Origin: Diphasiastrum complanatum
Taxonomy: Eukaryota > Streptophyta > Lycopodiopsida > Lycopodiales > Lycopodiaceae
DNA: 64,000 nt
Reading direction: 5' to 3'
Assembly: GCA_029204225.1 (NCBI GenBank)
Contig: CM055109.1
Coordinates: 23,526,422-23,590,421, forward strand
A program made the translations under genes and the position numbers. Positions 46,958 to 57,600 of this stretch are shown here, piece by piece (position 1 is the stretch's first letter; each line of letters starts with the position of its first letter). The notes beneath the pieces were generated by a model. That model was not told the DNA's origin, did no database searches, and was given only the letters and a program-made list of their open reading frames with translations.

Positions 46958-48893
46958 TTCTTTTCTCTCTCTCGAAAGATTGGCCATTGTTTAATAATTT
47001 TATACAAGTACAAACTGGAACCATAAAAGTTGCTTAAAGGCAGATAAGTTTATCAGCCTATTTAAAAAGTAGGGGGGAAATAACAAAATCACCTTTCCCA
47101 AATTCTCTAATATTTCTATCAAGCCAAATGCTCCAAAGAGAAATACCTCTAAGACATTGCCAAAAGGAGCTGGCAGCAGCATCTTCAAACAAAATATCGT
47201 TCAACAATAAGCCAGTATGATTGAATCTCCTAAACTAGACATGAAATCGCGCAATGAAAAGCTCAGCAACTGATTTCCAAAGTGGAGCATAGCAATGGAA
47301 GTATAAGTGTGGCACGTCCTCATCTGATGTTTTGCACCTAGAGTAGACATGCGACACAATACCCCTGTAGTTAGCAAGAACTGGAAAGGCAAGTTGGAGG
47401 ATCCTAAGAGAGAAAAATCTATGCTTACCAGTACAGATTTTATGAGTATGGTGGAATCTAGCCTTCCATAATTGGGGGGGGATCAGCAAGGTTCCAATTA
47501 GTGTTGAACCAAGAGAAAGTGGAATTGGGCTCCTTAGTGGAGGAGTAGACTGAGGCGTAAGAGATTTTTCCAGAGCTTTGAAGAACCATTTATTGTGATA
47601 ATCATAGCCAATAGAGGTGGAAAGAGGGCCAAGAGATCACCATAAGAGAAGGAGAAGGAGAGAAAACTAGATTCGCGAGAGGAGAGGCCAAGTTTCGACT
47701 TGAGTTGAAAAAAGCTGAGAGAGTAGATATAATCCATAATGTGATTCCAGGTAACCAAACCTTTTCAAGTAAGACTGAGGCAAAGTATTTTTTGCTTAGA
47801 ATTGATAGTAATAACTTTGGAAAACCAAAGAGATTTGAGGGTAAAAATGGAGTTTTTGCCCACCCAGAAAGTAAGCTCGTGCATAGAAAGGAAGACTCGA
47901 AAAATGGACTTGAATAAGGGAGAAAGGAAAAGAGAAAAGAGAAAAGAGAAATAAGTGAACTCAACAAAGTAGGACGAGGGAAGGGGAGGGATGATAGCCA
48001 TCATCATTAGGGCCCAAGATTGAGGAAGAGTAAAATTGTGATAGATGCGTCTATAAAGGAGGGAGAGAGAGGTGGTGGAGGGTTCAAGAAGGCCCAGACC
48101 ACCCAATTTGATAGGGGCCATACAAATATCCCAATTCAATACACAAGGGCCATCGTTCCAAAGGATTTTTCTGAAGATCATAGCAATAGAGAGAGAATAG
48201 GAGGGAGGGAGCAACCAAATGAAAAGGAAGTGTGTTAGGAAGAGATGATATGTTTGAGAATGATAAGTCTCGCAATGAAGGAGAGATCAACAAATGATCT
48301 TGGAGCGGATCATCTAAAAAATCCAATCGAAACGATCTCTATTGGGTAGGGAGGCCCCAAAAGAAAAGCCAAGGTATCTAAGTATGGTACCATGTCGAAG
48401 GATATTTCGTCCAAGATCTTGGCACCAAGAAGGAGTGGCGTCAATGAGAGAGGATAATAAGGTCAGATTTTTTAAGGTTAACCAAGGAAGCTGAGTAGCT
48501 GCAGAATTGATGAATCTCGTGGAGGAGAAGAGAGATAGATGGATGGTGTAGCTTGATGATACAAGCAAGATCGTCAGTTGCAAATAGTCGAGGTCCAAAA
48601 GGAAACTCGCAGAAGATGAACGGGCGGAAGAGAGGAGAAGAGTTAACTCTATTGATATGGTGGATAAGCGGCTCCGTAGCGATTAGAAAAGGGAAGGGGG
48701 ACTTTTGTGACAATCTTATAAGAAGTGTTAAGCATAGTTAGAGGTCGATAGTAGTCAGAAATTTTGGAAGGGGAATTGGGTTCAGGGATGAGTTTAATAA
48801 GGCCTTGGGAGAAGATAGAAGGAAAGGCGCCAGTGGTAATCGCAGAGTTAGTGGCTAAAAGAAGAGTAGGACCCGACAACATTCCAGTGTGCT
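46958..48893 (-). mobile_element. LINE (L1-type), 3' part: reverse transcriptase and C-terminal zinc finger region
   Basis: Minus-strand reading, with several frame changes, gives SQGLIKLIPEPNSPSKISDY followed by RPLTMLNTSYKIVTKV (reverse transcriptase start), a GPRLFATDDL block where the active site FADD is expected (here ATDD), a palm/thumb region, then VYSRCKTSDEDVPHLYFHC, the C-terminal CxxxxxxxHxxxC zf-RVT knuckle, and WxxIWLDRNIREF near the 3' end. L1-type enzymes nick DNA and copy their RNA at the site. Frameshifts and missing pieces make it inactive. It is separated from its 5' part by the LTR element at 48894-52859. Confidence 0.8.
48889..48893. repeat. target-site duplication GTGCT of the gag-only LTR element, left copy
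   Basis: GTGCT directly before the TGTTGG start of the left LTR; partner at 52860-52864. Confidence 0.75.
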
Positions 48894-49529
48894 TGTTGGC
48901 TAATTCTGACAAATCCCCCAAGATACTCGGATAGAGCACTCAAGTGCATCTCTCACCTTAGACCGAGGAGGTCTCTGAGGAGACGAGACGAACGAAGACT
49001 GAGAGCCGAGTATGAGAGCCGAGGAATACTAGTTAGTAATGACAAGCCAGAACTGTGTAAGCCTCATGGTGAATCTCGGAAGATGGAATGACCATGTAGG
49101 AACTAGTATTTCTAGGCTAAAGTAATAAATGCAGATAGACCCCTCTTAAAGAAAGTAGAGTGAGCCACCTTTTGATGGTGATCGCTAGTGGAGAGCATTA
49201 TTCCACTTGTAATTTGTGTAATGTGGAAATGCCACTAGGATGCCACCTAAGGAACTCTCTTGCTTATTTAAGAGACTCCCTCTTTGTGAAGAGGAGCTTT
49301 TTGTGAATTGTATCTACTCCATGCTGAAATGAGAAGAATCTTCACGAGTTTGGTGCAACCATTGATCTCCTTGATCATGCTTGTTTCTTGAGTGATGCAT
49401 TCATAATCTTGCCCTTCCCTCCTTTGTGTGTGGTTGTGGATTGTAGAGTGGATTAGATTTGTTGCTTTCCTAGAGTGGATTAGTCTTCTTTTCTTGTTTG
49501 TGGATTAATGTAGGAATCAACATTCAGGT
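48894..49529 (+). repeat. 5' LTR of the gag-only element, shortened
   Basis: Closely matches the first about 640 bases of the right LTR, then stops after CAACATTCAGGTA. The last about 520 bases present in the right LTR and in the third copy (57597-58498) are missing. The TTGCTTATTTAAGAGACTCCC segment near 49260 is a plausible TATA box and start region. Confidence 0.75.
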
Positions 49530-49779
49530 AGATTTGCTTTAGTATCATACTGCCAAATGAACTGCAAACACATAACCCTACACACACATCACCCCTCAAT
49601 CAAAACCATCTGCATCAATGCATCCTTTCTTGCAAAACCAGGGCCCATACACATCTCCTACATTCCTCCCAGACATACCTACATGCTCCCTCCCTACAGA
49701 ACCACATTGCTTCAACCGCCCCTTCACGCTCCATTCTCTTCAAATCTCAACTGACCCGCTCAGTGAAATCTCAACCAGA

Positions 49780-50245
49780 GCGCTCGTTCACATTTCGACC
49801 GACGGCCCGCGTCCGATCTCGACCGATGCCCTCACATCAGATCTCGACTGAAGCCCCGCGTCTGATCTCGACTGACACCTTCACATCAGGTCTCGATCGA
49901 TGGCTCATGTTTGCATCTTGACCGATGCCTCGCGTCAAATCTCGACCGACGGATTTTGATCAAATCTCAATCGACGGGTTTCGCTGAAATCCTGACCGAC
50001 GGTTTTCGCTGAAATCCTGACCGACGGTTTTCGCTGAAATCCTGACTGACGATTTTCACTGAAATCATGACCGGTGGATTTTGATCAAATGTCAACCGAC
50101 GGGTTTCGCCGAAATCTTGACCGACGGGTTTCGCTGAAATCTCGACCGACGGGTTTCGCTGAAATCTCGACCGACGGAAGCGATCAAATCTCGACAGACA
50201 ATTCTGGGCCCAATCTCAACCGAAGGGGTTCCTCGCCATCTCAAT
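49780..50245 (+). repeat. 25-bp minisatellite (GACCGACGGGTTTCGCTGAAATC-type)
   Basis: Around 16 imperfect units of roughly 25 bases, best conserved at 49960-50180, where TTTCGCTGAAATC(C/T)(T/C)GACCGACGG recurs. Units toward both ends are more diverged (TCTCGACCGATGCC, AATCTCAACCGA). It lies between the LTR and gag, where several plant Gypsy-type elements carry variable tandem repeats. Open frames across it are not conserved in phase. Confidence 0.8.
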
Positions 50246-50339
50246 CGGACCAAATCCACGCTAGACCACATAACTTTCAAACGGCACTCTGATTGGCATT
50301 TTGACAGAACCACCATCTCCCCAAAGCCTTAGAGACTGA

Positions 50340-50590
50340 AAAAAAAATTCAAAAAATAAGACCCATACCATTAGAAAGCCCTTTTCATACTGAGTCTCTC
50401 CTTCACTTCTTTCAAGACCCTAAAAAAATAAAAAAAAATACCAAAAATCCAAAAAATCCAAAAACACTAAAAAAACTCGAAAACTCCAAAAACACCAGAA
50501 ACTCATACCCAACACCAAAAAGACACACCAGTACCTAAAGGACCAACAAAAAGATTCTGAAATCCCAGAAGATTATACATACGAGGTAAG
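50340..50590. other. A-rich untranslated leader
   Basis: Runs of AAAAA with CCAAAAATCC-like repeats, no coding potential. Confidence 0.5.
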
Positions 50591-50599
50591 GTCCCCTGT

Positions 50600-51240
50600 A
50601 GTTGAACAAATCAGATGTCATAGGTTCTACTAAATGCGGGCCCAAATACAGAGCTATCCACAAACCCATTTGAGGGACAAGAACCTAAAAGAGGCGATTC
50701 TTCAAGAGCACGAGCCCATTATTATGGTGTTGAACCCTCCCAGGCCAAAACCAACCTTAATGGTGCTTTTGCTACCCACGGAGCTCATTATGAGAGACGT
50801 ACACCCAAGCTAGATCTACCAAATTTTGATGGTAGTTCGGACCCTTAAAGATTTTTGCAAATCTTTGAGAATGCATGTGATGTATATGGTGAAACATCTC
50901 CCGCTGCTATGGTCCAATTGTTTTCAATGACCATGATTGCTAAAGCACGTGATTCGTTTTTCAACTTTGATCTTGAACATAAGACTGACTAGTCCATTTT
51001 AAAAGAGTCCTTTATCAAGCACAGAAAAAGAAAGATGAAGACAACCGTGAACCTGCAAAATAAAGTGAGCTCTTTACCCAGCAAGTGGTGGTCAAAGCTC
51101 GACATTGCAAGGGTCCAAGGCTGCAACTCTAGAACTATCAATTTTTTCACCCTACCACCAGGCCCTCATCATGTTTCCTTGTCGTCACCAACCATTCCTC
51201 AAATCTGTTCCTACCACCAATTTTTTATGACGAGTTCATC
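50600..51240 (+). pseudogene. retrotransposon gag remnant
   Basis: The plus frame at 50805-51040 reads LDLPNFDGSSDP, a TAA, then RFLQIFENACDVYGETSPAA, MVQLFSMTMIAKARDSFFNF and, after a TAG, SILKESFIKHRKRK. This is the retrotransposon gag domain pattern (FdGssdP, FL..FE.A, aA..L, A..Ff, W..lk..F). Two stops are present. Gag would form the particle; without pol it would have to be packaged with help. Confidence 0.7.
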
Positions 51241-51700
51241 CCCTTGAGACTAATAATCGAAGTTTGTGTAACCTGCAGATCAAAGGTTTTTCTTGAGATT
51301 GGGATTTCAACTGAGAGAAGAACCACGGAAACACCCAGAAGCAAATGGAGGATACAGACCTCCCAGAAGTTAGAATCTGCCAAGAAACCAAAGATGAAAC
51401 CGTCAATGGCAAATACAAGTGACAAAACAAAGAGACACATGGGAAGCACTCAAGCATGCAAGTTGTGAAAATTTTGAGAATGTCAACCACCTATAGCAAT
51501 AAGACATTCTAATCAAATTGCGGCAAATTGCGAAAAGCAGTTTTTTGATAAAGACTGGCAACAATAAGCACTTGGTTTTACGCAAGCGACCGAGGATCTA
51601 CGCTTTTCCAAGTGACAATCGAAGATGCCAATGCGGGAGTGGAGCGACATTGTCCAATATGAGTTGCAGTGGGTCCTGCAACACATTAGGGGTGGGATGA
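51241..51700 (+). other. 3' internal region and polypurine tract of the gag-only element
   Basis: No pol domain is readable. The polypurine tract AGGGGTGGGATGA directly precedes the right LTR. Confidence 0.6.
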
Positions 51701-52859
51701 TGTTGGCTGATTCTGACGAATCCCCCAAGATACTCGAATAGAGGAATTCAAGAGCATCTCTCACCTTAGACCGAGGAGGTCTCTGAGGAGACGAGATGAA
51801 CGAAGACTGAGAGCCGAGTATGAGAGCCGAGAAATACTAGTTAGTAATGACAAGACAAAATTGTGTAAGCCTCATGGTGCATCTCGAAAGATGGAATGAC
51901 CATGTAGAGACTAGTATTTCTAGGCTAAAGTAATAAATGCAGGTAGACCCCTCTTAAAGAAAGTAGAGTGAACCACCATTTGATGGTGATCTCTAGTGGA
52001 GAGCATTATTCCACTTGTAATTTGTGTAATGTGGAAATGCCACTAGGATGCCACTAAGGAGCTCTCTTGCTTATTTAAGAGACTCCCTCTTTGTGAAGAG
52101 GAGCTTTTTGTGAATTGTATCTACTCCATGCTGAAATGAGAAGAATCTTCACGAGTTTGGTGCAACCATTGAGCTCCTTGATCATGCTTGTTTCTTGAGT
52201 GATGCATTCATGATCTTGCCCTTCCCTCCTTTGTGTGTGGTTGTGGATTGTAGAGTGGATTAGATTTGCTGCTTTCCTAGAGTGGATTAGTCTTCTTTTC
52301 TTGTTTGTGGATTAATGTAGGAATCAACATTCAGGTAAACTAAATAGGCTAGAAATGTGGTATAAATCTTGCAGATCCTCCAGCATTCTAGTTCTTGATG
52401 TTCTTGGGATGTCCAAGAATCAAAAGGCTGGTTGGTTTCTTGATTCTTGTTTCTAAAATGCTGTAGATTAGTTCTTGCTTCTTGTTTTGTCAATTTAATA
52501 CAAGTGTAGCTTAGTGTTAGTATATTGTAGGATCTGATTCAGTTCGTTTTTAGAGTAGGTAGCTGTAGAATCTATTGAATGTTCATTTGGGCTGTATGTT
52601 GATCTGTAAATGAATGTTCATGGCTTGCATTTCTGTTTGAATGTGAGTGTTTTCAAGAGAGAATGACCTTGAGCTGTCCTCTGACAGGCAGGACATAACA
52701 CTACAACGTTGATCTATTCCCTTCTGCCTGATTTCGGGCTTTGGACAAGAACTAATAACTTAAGCAAGAGCCCACTGCCTCTGTTGATAGGTAGAAGAAG
52801 AAGTAAGTAAAGAAACTACATAAAACAACAGATCCTCTGGAGCAGGGGATCTGTAAATA
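51701..52859 (+). repeat. 3' LTR of the gag-only element, full length (1,159 bp)
   Basis: Starts TGTTGGCTGATTC. Its end GATCTGTAAATA appears mutated from GATCTGTTAACA seen in the related copy at 58485-58498. An inverted CCTCTGGAGCAGGGG motif lies just before the end. Confidence 0.8.
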
Positions 52860-52864
52860 GTGCT
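52860..52864. repeat. target-site duplication GTGCT, right copy
   Basis: Identical to 48889-48893 and directly adjacent to the LTR end. Confidence 0.75.
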
Positions 52865-53610
52865 AGAAAGAAGTTAGGGGTCACGTCATCCAGGTCAGGG
52901 TTTTTATCTATGTTAACAGTTTTGAGCATGGAATGGAGCTCCTCAAGGGAAAGAAGAGAAGAAAGAGTGGAGGTGTCACCAGGGGAATGAGGAGAAGGGA
53001 AAGAATAGTAACTAGGATATCCAGAATGAGAGGTATAGAGGAAGGAGCCGGATTAAAGAGTAGAGAGAAGTGTTTGTAAAAGGATTTGTAATTGGCATCG
53101 GGGAGGGTGGAGAGAAAGAAAAATCATTCACCATGAGACCACAAGAATCTTCTCTACGATGTTGAGATTTGAGTTTTCTGAAAAAGAAGGTAGAAGGTAA
53201 GTCTGCTTTTCTAAGCCAATTGAGGTGAGTTCTTTTGCGAAGGATAATGGCTTTAGAATGGTCGAAAACTTTAAGATAGTTGGTTATATTCAAGAATTTA
53301 TTGGCACAAAGGGAGGGGTTCGCAGCACTGGCCTTGTCAAATTTAGGAAATAGTTGAGATGGATAGAGAAAAAAGAGATAAGTTTTCTCTGTTGTTTGAC
53401 AAAGAAATGAGAGCAATCGAGGATGTCTCCCAAATCATAGAGGGAGGAGATTTTAAGAGCAAGAGTGTGGCGAAGATTCTTGTTCCAAATCAGAGAGCTG
53501 TTCATGATATAAACTGAATGACGCCTAGAAGGAGTGGGGGGAAAGAGATTAAGATGGAGTAGAACTGGGATGTGATTCGACAAAGGGAAAGAGGGAATAG
53601 AACTGCAAGA
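52865..53610 (-). mobile_element. LINE (L1-type), 5' part: end of the endonuclease and linker to reverse transcriptase
   Basis: Minus-strand frames 53628-53290 and 53416-53012 read FPLSNHIPVLLHLN (the SDHxPI end of the APE endonuclease, Asp replaced), then RHSVYIMNSSLIWNKNLRH and a long linker; close to 52900 PDLDDVTPNFF corresponds to the GPDGxxPxFF block before the reverse transcriptase core. The element starts abruptly at 53610, so it is 5'-truncated, as usual for LINEs. Confidence 0.7.
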
Positions 53611-53621
53611 AAACATTTGTA
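53611..53621. repeat. LINE target-site duplication, right copy (AAACATTTGTA)
   Basis: Identical to 46947-46957. Confidence 0.7.
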
Positions 53622-53801
53622 ATTTCAAAAGAGCTCAAGTTCAAATGAATTTCAACTATTAATATTCTTCTTGTTTATGTTTTAACACTAGGGTTAAACA
53701 CAAGTATATGAATTTCTTGGTTTTTCAGCAAATAGACTTTGCTCTAGTTTTAAAAAGAACCATGACTATAGGCATAGGCTTGAACAACCTACTAAGCTAT
53801 A
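53622..53801. repeat. foldback element, left arm, inner part
   Basis: CTTGTTTATGTTTTAACACTAG and AGGCTTGAACAACCTACTAAG are inverted matches to 54420-54490 and 54337-54390. Together with 46570-46957 this forms one arm of about 560 bases. Confidence 0.7.
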
Positions 53802-54336
53802 AAAAATAATGATAATATAAAAGCACTTAGATGGGTTCACGACTGATCATTAGTTGCTAAAGTTATTTTGTACATACTCAAAACTTGTTCAAAGGTTGAA
53901 ACCATGGTGACAATCTCTAGTAATTTGTTGTAGATCCCCAACAATTGAACCATGTTTTGCGCCCAGTATAAACCATCCTTTTAGTTTTGTTGTTGAGTGA
54001 CATACTTATTTTGGCAATATGGAGACAACATCAATGTACTAAGGCTGTGAAAGTACTAAGGCTAAAGATCAAATCTAGAAAGAACCTTGGGAGTAGAAGA
54101 GGAAATGATAGAGAAATTGTATTCATAGAGTCACATGTCCTATTGGAAACCAAGGGAGAGTCAAATGGCAAATGATATGGAGAGGAAGAAATTATTCAAG
54201 TGCACATCCTACCATCATACTTCAAATATTATACGATGGATGAAGTAAATGTAGTGCTACCTAGGCCACAACCAACATTTTTTGAAACTCTAGTATTTGA
54301 TGGACCTGCCAAGGTGCATGTATCTTTATTGAACTC
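53802..54336. other. loop of the foldback element
   Basis: About 535 bases without a recognised gene. A 26-base segment at 54014-54039 is a perfect inverted match to 55035-55060. Confidence 0.5.
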
Positions 54337-54870
54337 TATAGTTTAGTAGGTTGTTCATCAAGCCTATGGCTATATTCGTGGTTATCTTTTGATACTACAA
54401 CAGTGTAATTGCTAAACACTAAAAAAATTCATGTACTTGTTTTTATCCTTAGTCTTAATACAGCATAAACAAGAAAAATGTTGACATTTAAAATCCTTTT
54501 GAACTTGGGCTCTCTTGGAAACACAAGTTCTTTAGATTAGAGTTTACATTTGACAAACATGAAAGAAAAAGAGTTCGACATAGTTCTAATGACAAACATA
54601 TAGCCATATTTGAAGTCTAATAAAAAAGTAAGAGATAATGTTGTCTGTCACTATGTGCTTAATATTGCTAACGAATAAATACATTGCTTAATGCCAAGGG
54701 TGTACACATAAAGCAATCGAACTAACATTCTCAAATGACAAAAGGAGGGAACGCCACTTGGGGGGGCCAAAATTATTTTAACATAAACCAAATGATTATT
54801 TTACCATCCTTTTAGTAAAGTATGAACAACATTTTCAGAACTATTGATGGTCTTCAATAAGCTATACATA
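54337..54870. repeat. foldback element, right arm
   Basis: Inverted partner of 53801-53622 continued by 46957-46570. Identity varies, roughly 70-85% by eye in the matched blocks. Terminal sequences and a target duplication could not be defined. Confidence 0.65.
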
Positions 54871-55034
54871 TTTATTGTGTTTTTGTGAAGAGAAAACCAT
54901 TAAAAATATATTGTTTGACAATATTATGCTTGAGCTTAATGTGGAGCCATTGTGTTAAGACAATATTGGTTCGCAAAAATGTTTGTATTCTAGAGCATTT
55001 GGAAACACGGAGTAAATACTTTTTGATTAAGATG

Positions 55035-55780
55035 GTACATTGATGTTGTCTCCATATTGCATCGCGATGATCTGCCTGATGTGGTCATCAATCTTGCACG
55101 TCCACGTTGCACATCTCGTCATAGGGACTCCTTACTTCGAGAGACACTGACCCAAGAGGCAGCACGTAGGGCACATGATACTGCGACTCTTGCATCTCTC
55201 ACGCCTGAGATTCCCGACACCCCCACTTTCACTCCTCACCTTTTCCCTCCCTCTGGACGCAGTGCCCCAGAGTACACTTATCCTTCCTATACTCCATGCC
55301 ACTCCCCTCTAGATTCCCCTAGCTATTCTCCATCGGGTCAGGCCACTCCCCTCCAGATCCCGCTGGCTATTCTCCATCGGGTCAGGCCACTCCCCTCCAG
55401 ACTCCCCCTGGCTATTGTCCTCTCCCAACTACTCCCCATGCCTATGGCTAGTACTCTGCCGAGATCCCATCTCTCCAATATTCTCCCATTGGTGGGAACT
55501 ACTCCCCCACCTGAGGCCACCCCCATAGACACTCCCATGGCCACATCTCCGCTAGTTTATATCCCGTCATCGTATGGCAGAGACCAGAATGGTCGCATAA
55601 TTTAGAATGATCATGTTAAGTTGGTCATCTCACGCAAGAGGGAGCTCATGTATATAAACTTTCCCCGAGACATATCTTATGACTGGCGTGACGACGATGA
55701 CCGCAAGAATTATGTCATTGATCAGTTGTGTGCAAAGTTTCGAGTCCCATCCGATGACATGGAGTTTGTTGGGTTCTCTA
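55035..55780 (+). pseudogene. proline-rich open frame followed by a possible transposon-like C-terminus
   Basis: A frame without an initial ATG is open at 55057-55605 (182 codons). It is rich in Pro, Ser and Thr, partly because of a 48-bp tandem repeat (GGTCAGGCCACTCCCCTCCAG units at 55315-55420). After the TAG at 55603 the same frame goes on with VISRKRELMYINFPRDISYD and DRKNYVIDQLCAKFRVPSDD. That block loosely resembles the region before the transposase-24 domain of plant En/Spm-related proteins, but the match is weak. Function unknown. Confidence 0.35.
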
Positions 55781-55782
55781 TT

Positions 55783-55794
55783 GCTTTGATACCA
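55783..55794 (-). other. primer-binding-site-like sequence next to the 55798 LTR
   Basis: On the minus strand TGGTATCAAAGC, 11 of 12 with the initiator-tRNA-Met site TGGTATCAGAGC, three bases from the LTR end. Confidence 0.55.
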
Positions 55795-55797
55795 CTA

Positions 55798-56693
55798 TGA
55801 TGGGAATGATACATGGTCTCTTAGGCCACAGCGGAATAGGAGGTTGTCATCCCACCAAAGAAAACAATGGCAACATAAATATTTGAAAATTATAGGATCT
55901 GGATCAACTTAGGGACTCGAAAAATAGAGCAGTTTCGATTTGTGTTTATAATGAATATCAGTGTAGGTGTCGTAGACAACCATAAAGAAATGTGAAACAA
56001 TTAGGCATTTAAGACAACCATGCAATTCTTTGTTGATGATATTCATGATAGTAGAGAAAGAAGAGTGAGAGGTAATTAATTATTCAGCACGTATGCAACA
56101 TGATAGAAAAATAACGAATATGTATAAGAATCTTGCAATAACAACGATCAGATCACAAGGCAGTTGTGTTGAGCGTGTGATCCTACTTATAGAAACAGGT
56201 AATTGGTATAATTCAAAATACTTTTACTCTCTCTATGATCTCTAACTCTGAGGAGTCAGATACTGAGTTTTGATCTCTCTGATCGGTGCTATTCTTCATC
56301 ATCATCCTATCTCTCATTGCTCACTTCCTTATGTAGTTATTTGATGATCTTGTGTTATTCTTATTTTACAATTACAAGATTAGTAAATATTTTGTAGTTG
56401 ATCCGTAGATCGGTTATTCACTGGAGTGTGAAGACGTTGACAGGTCATGTATGAATATTCGTGCGGATCTGTAGTATTTCGCATTCTTCGGTTATTGTTC
56501 CCCAGTTGCATGAAATGTTAAGTAGAACACTATTGTCACATTCCTCGCCTATTGAAGTTTGCATGTAAAATTGTAGACTGTGCAAGAAACACTTCATTTT
56601 TGCACACTATTGTATAAGAGACTGATTTCCTTGAGTGAATTAGAGGGCAGTTAGAGTGAGTAGGAGTAAGATTAACTCCAACACTCCCCCTTA
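55798..56693 (-). repeat. Copia LTR, minus orientation, flanked by both a primer site and a polypurine tract
   Basis: TGATGGGAATG...ACTCCAACA on the plus strand. On its right CTCCCCCTTAAG is an inverted polypurine tract (CTTAAGGGGGAG) next to Copia RNase H, making it a 3' LTR; on its left the primer-site-like sequence would make it a 5' LTR. Part of it (about 150 bases before the CCAACA end) recurs at 60600-60757. Confidence 0.6.
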
Positions 56694-57060
56694 AGCTTAC
56701 TACTATGAATCTAAATCTAAATTGAGATTTAACATACCTACCAAAGTAGCATGTTTCTCTCTTGACAAGAGTTTTGTCAAAATATTAGCCAACATACTGT
56801 TTGTATGATAGTAACTTCTTTATTCTAAACTTTCTCTCTAAGAAAATGAGACTAAACTTCTATGTATTTATTTCTTGAATGAGTTCGTGGGTTCAGAGAT
56901 AGAGCTATACAACTATGTTTGTCGCACTAGAGTATAGTCAGACTGATTTGTGAAAATTCCAAATTCCATAGTAACCTTCTGAGCCAAATTCCAAATTCCA
57001 AATTCTCCTTCATTGCTGATGTAGTTGCAACATATTCAGATTCTGTAGAGGACATAGAAA
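56694..57060 (-). mobile_element. Copia RNase H remnant
   Basis: Minus-strand reading gives MSSTESEYVATTSAMKE, then CDKHSCIALSLNPRTHSRN followed by KYIEV, the RNase H end of Copia pol, with several stops before the polypurine tract. The upstream pol part is gone; at 57062 it changes abruptly to a Gypsy integrase. Confidence 0.75.
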
Positions 57061-57066
57061 TACATA

Positions 57067-57600
57067 CTAAATACTATCCTTAGCCACTTGCAACATCTCT
57101 TGCATATCATGTAGGAAATCAACGACCTTCTGGATCTTAACAGACTTCGTCTCAACATTTACTGGAGATCTAGATTGAAAATCACCCATAAGAATAAAAG
57201 GACTATAACCTATAGCAGAATGTGTTCTACCATTATATGCAAACTCTACCAGTGGGAGGTAATCTTCCCAATGAGATTGCTTGTGAGAAACATGTGTTCT
57301 CAGAATATCCTCCATAGCTCGATTAGTCCTTTCAGTCTGGCCACTTGATTCAAGATTATCAGAAGAACTTAAACTCAAGGAAGTTTTCAGTTTATGGAAA
57401 TGACCTGTGAACTTAGGATCTCTATCACTAACAATGTCACTTGGTAGACCATACAACCGAAATAATCTTTCAACAAAGATCTGGGCTAATTCAGAAGCCT
57501 TTCTAGTTGACTTAATTGGTATGAAAGCAGTTAACTTAGTTAACCGATCCACTACAACCCAAATAGAATCATTTTGCCATTGGGTCAGTACAACTATATA
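57067..57600 (-). mobile_element. Gypsy integrase fragment
   Basis: A minus-strand frame contains SIWVVVDRLTKLTAFIPI (first catalytic Asp), GLPSDIVSDRDPKFTGHF (second catalytic Asp), SSGQTERTNRAMEDILR (third, Glu) and WEDYLPLVEFAYNGRTHS. All three catalytic residues are present, but the fragment is cut at both ends by other elements. Confidence 0.85.

Larger units (their letters stand above)
48894..52859 (+). mobile_element. gag-only, non-autonomous LTR retrotransposon (TR-GAG-like), 3,966 bp
   Basis: Left LTR 48894-49529 (TGTTGGCTAATTC start, 3' part deleted), internal region 49530-51700, polypurine tract AGGGGTGGGATGA at 51688-51700 and right LTR 51701-52859. GTGCT is duplicated at both outer ends. 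The internal region holds a minisatellite, an untranslated A-rich stretch and one gag remnant; no protease, integrase, reverse transcriptase or RNase H is present. This matches the published TR-GAG/LARD type that relies on enzymes from other elements. It inserted into the LINE. Confidence 0.8.

Noticed and set aside
48649-48939. A host gene in the minus-strand frames at 47-49 kb.
   Set aside because: The blocks match LINE reverse transcriptase and its zinc-finger tail.
49780-50245. Regular repeats that could suggest a CRISPR array.
   Set aside because: Units of about 25 bases are contiguous without unique spacers, in a plant retroelement; it is a minisatellite.
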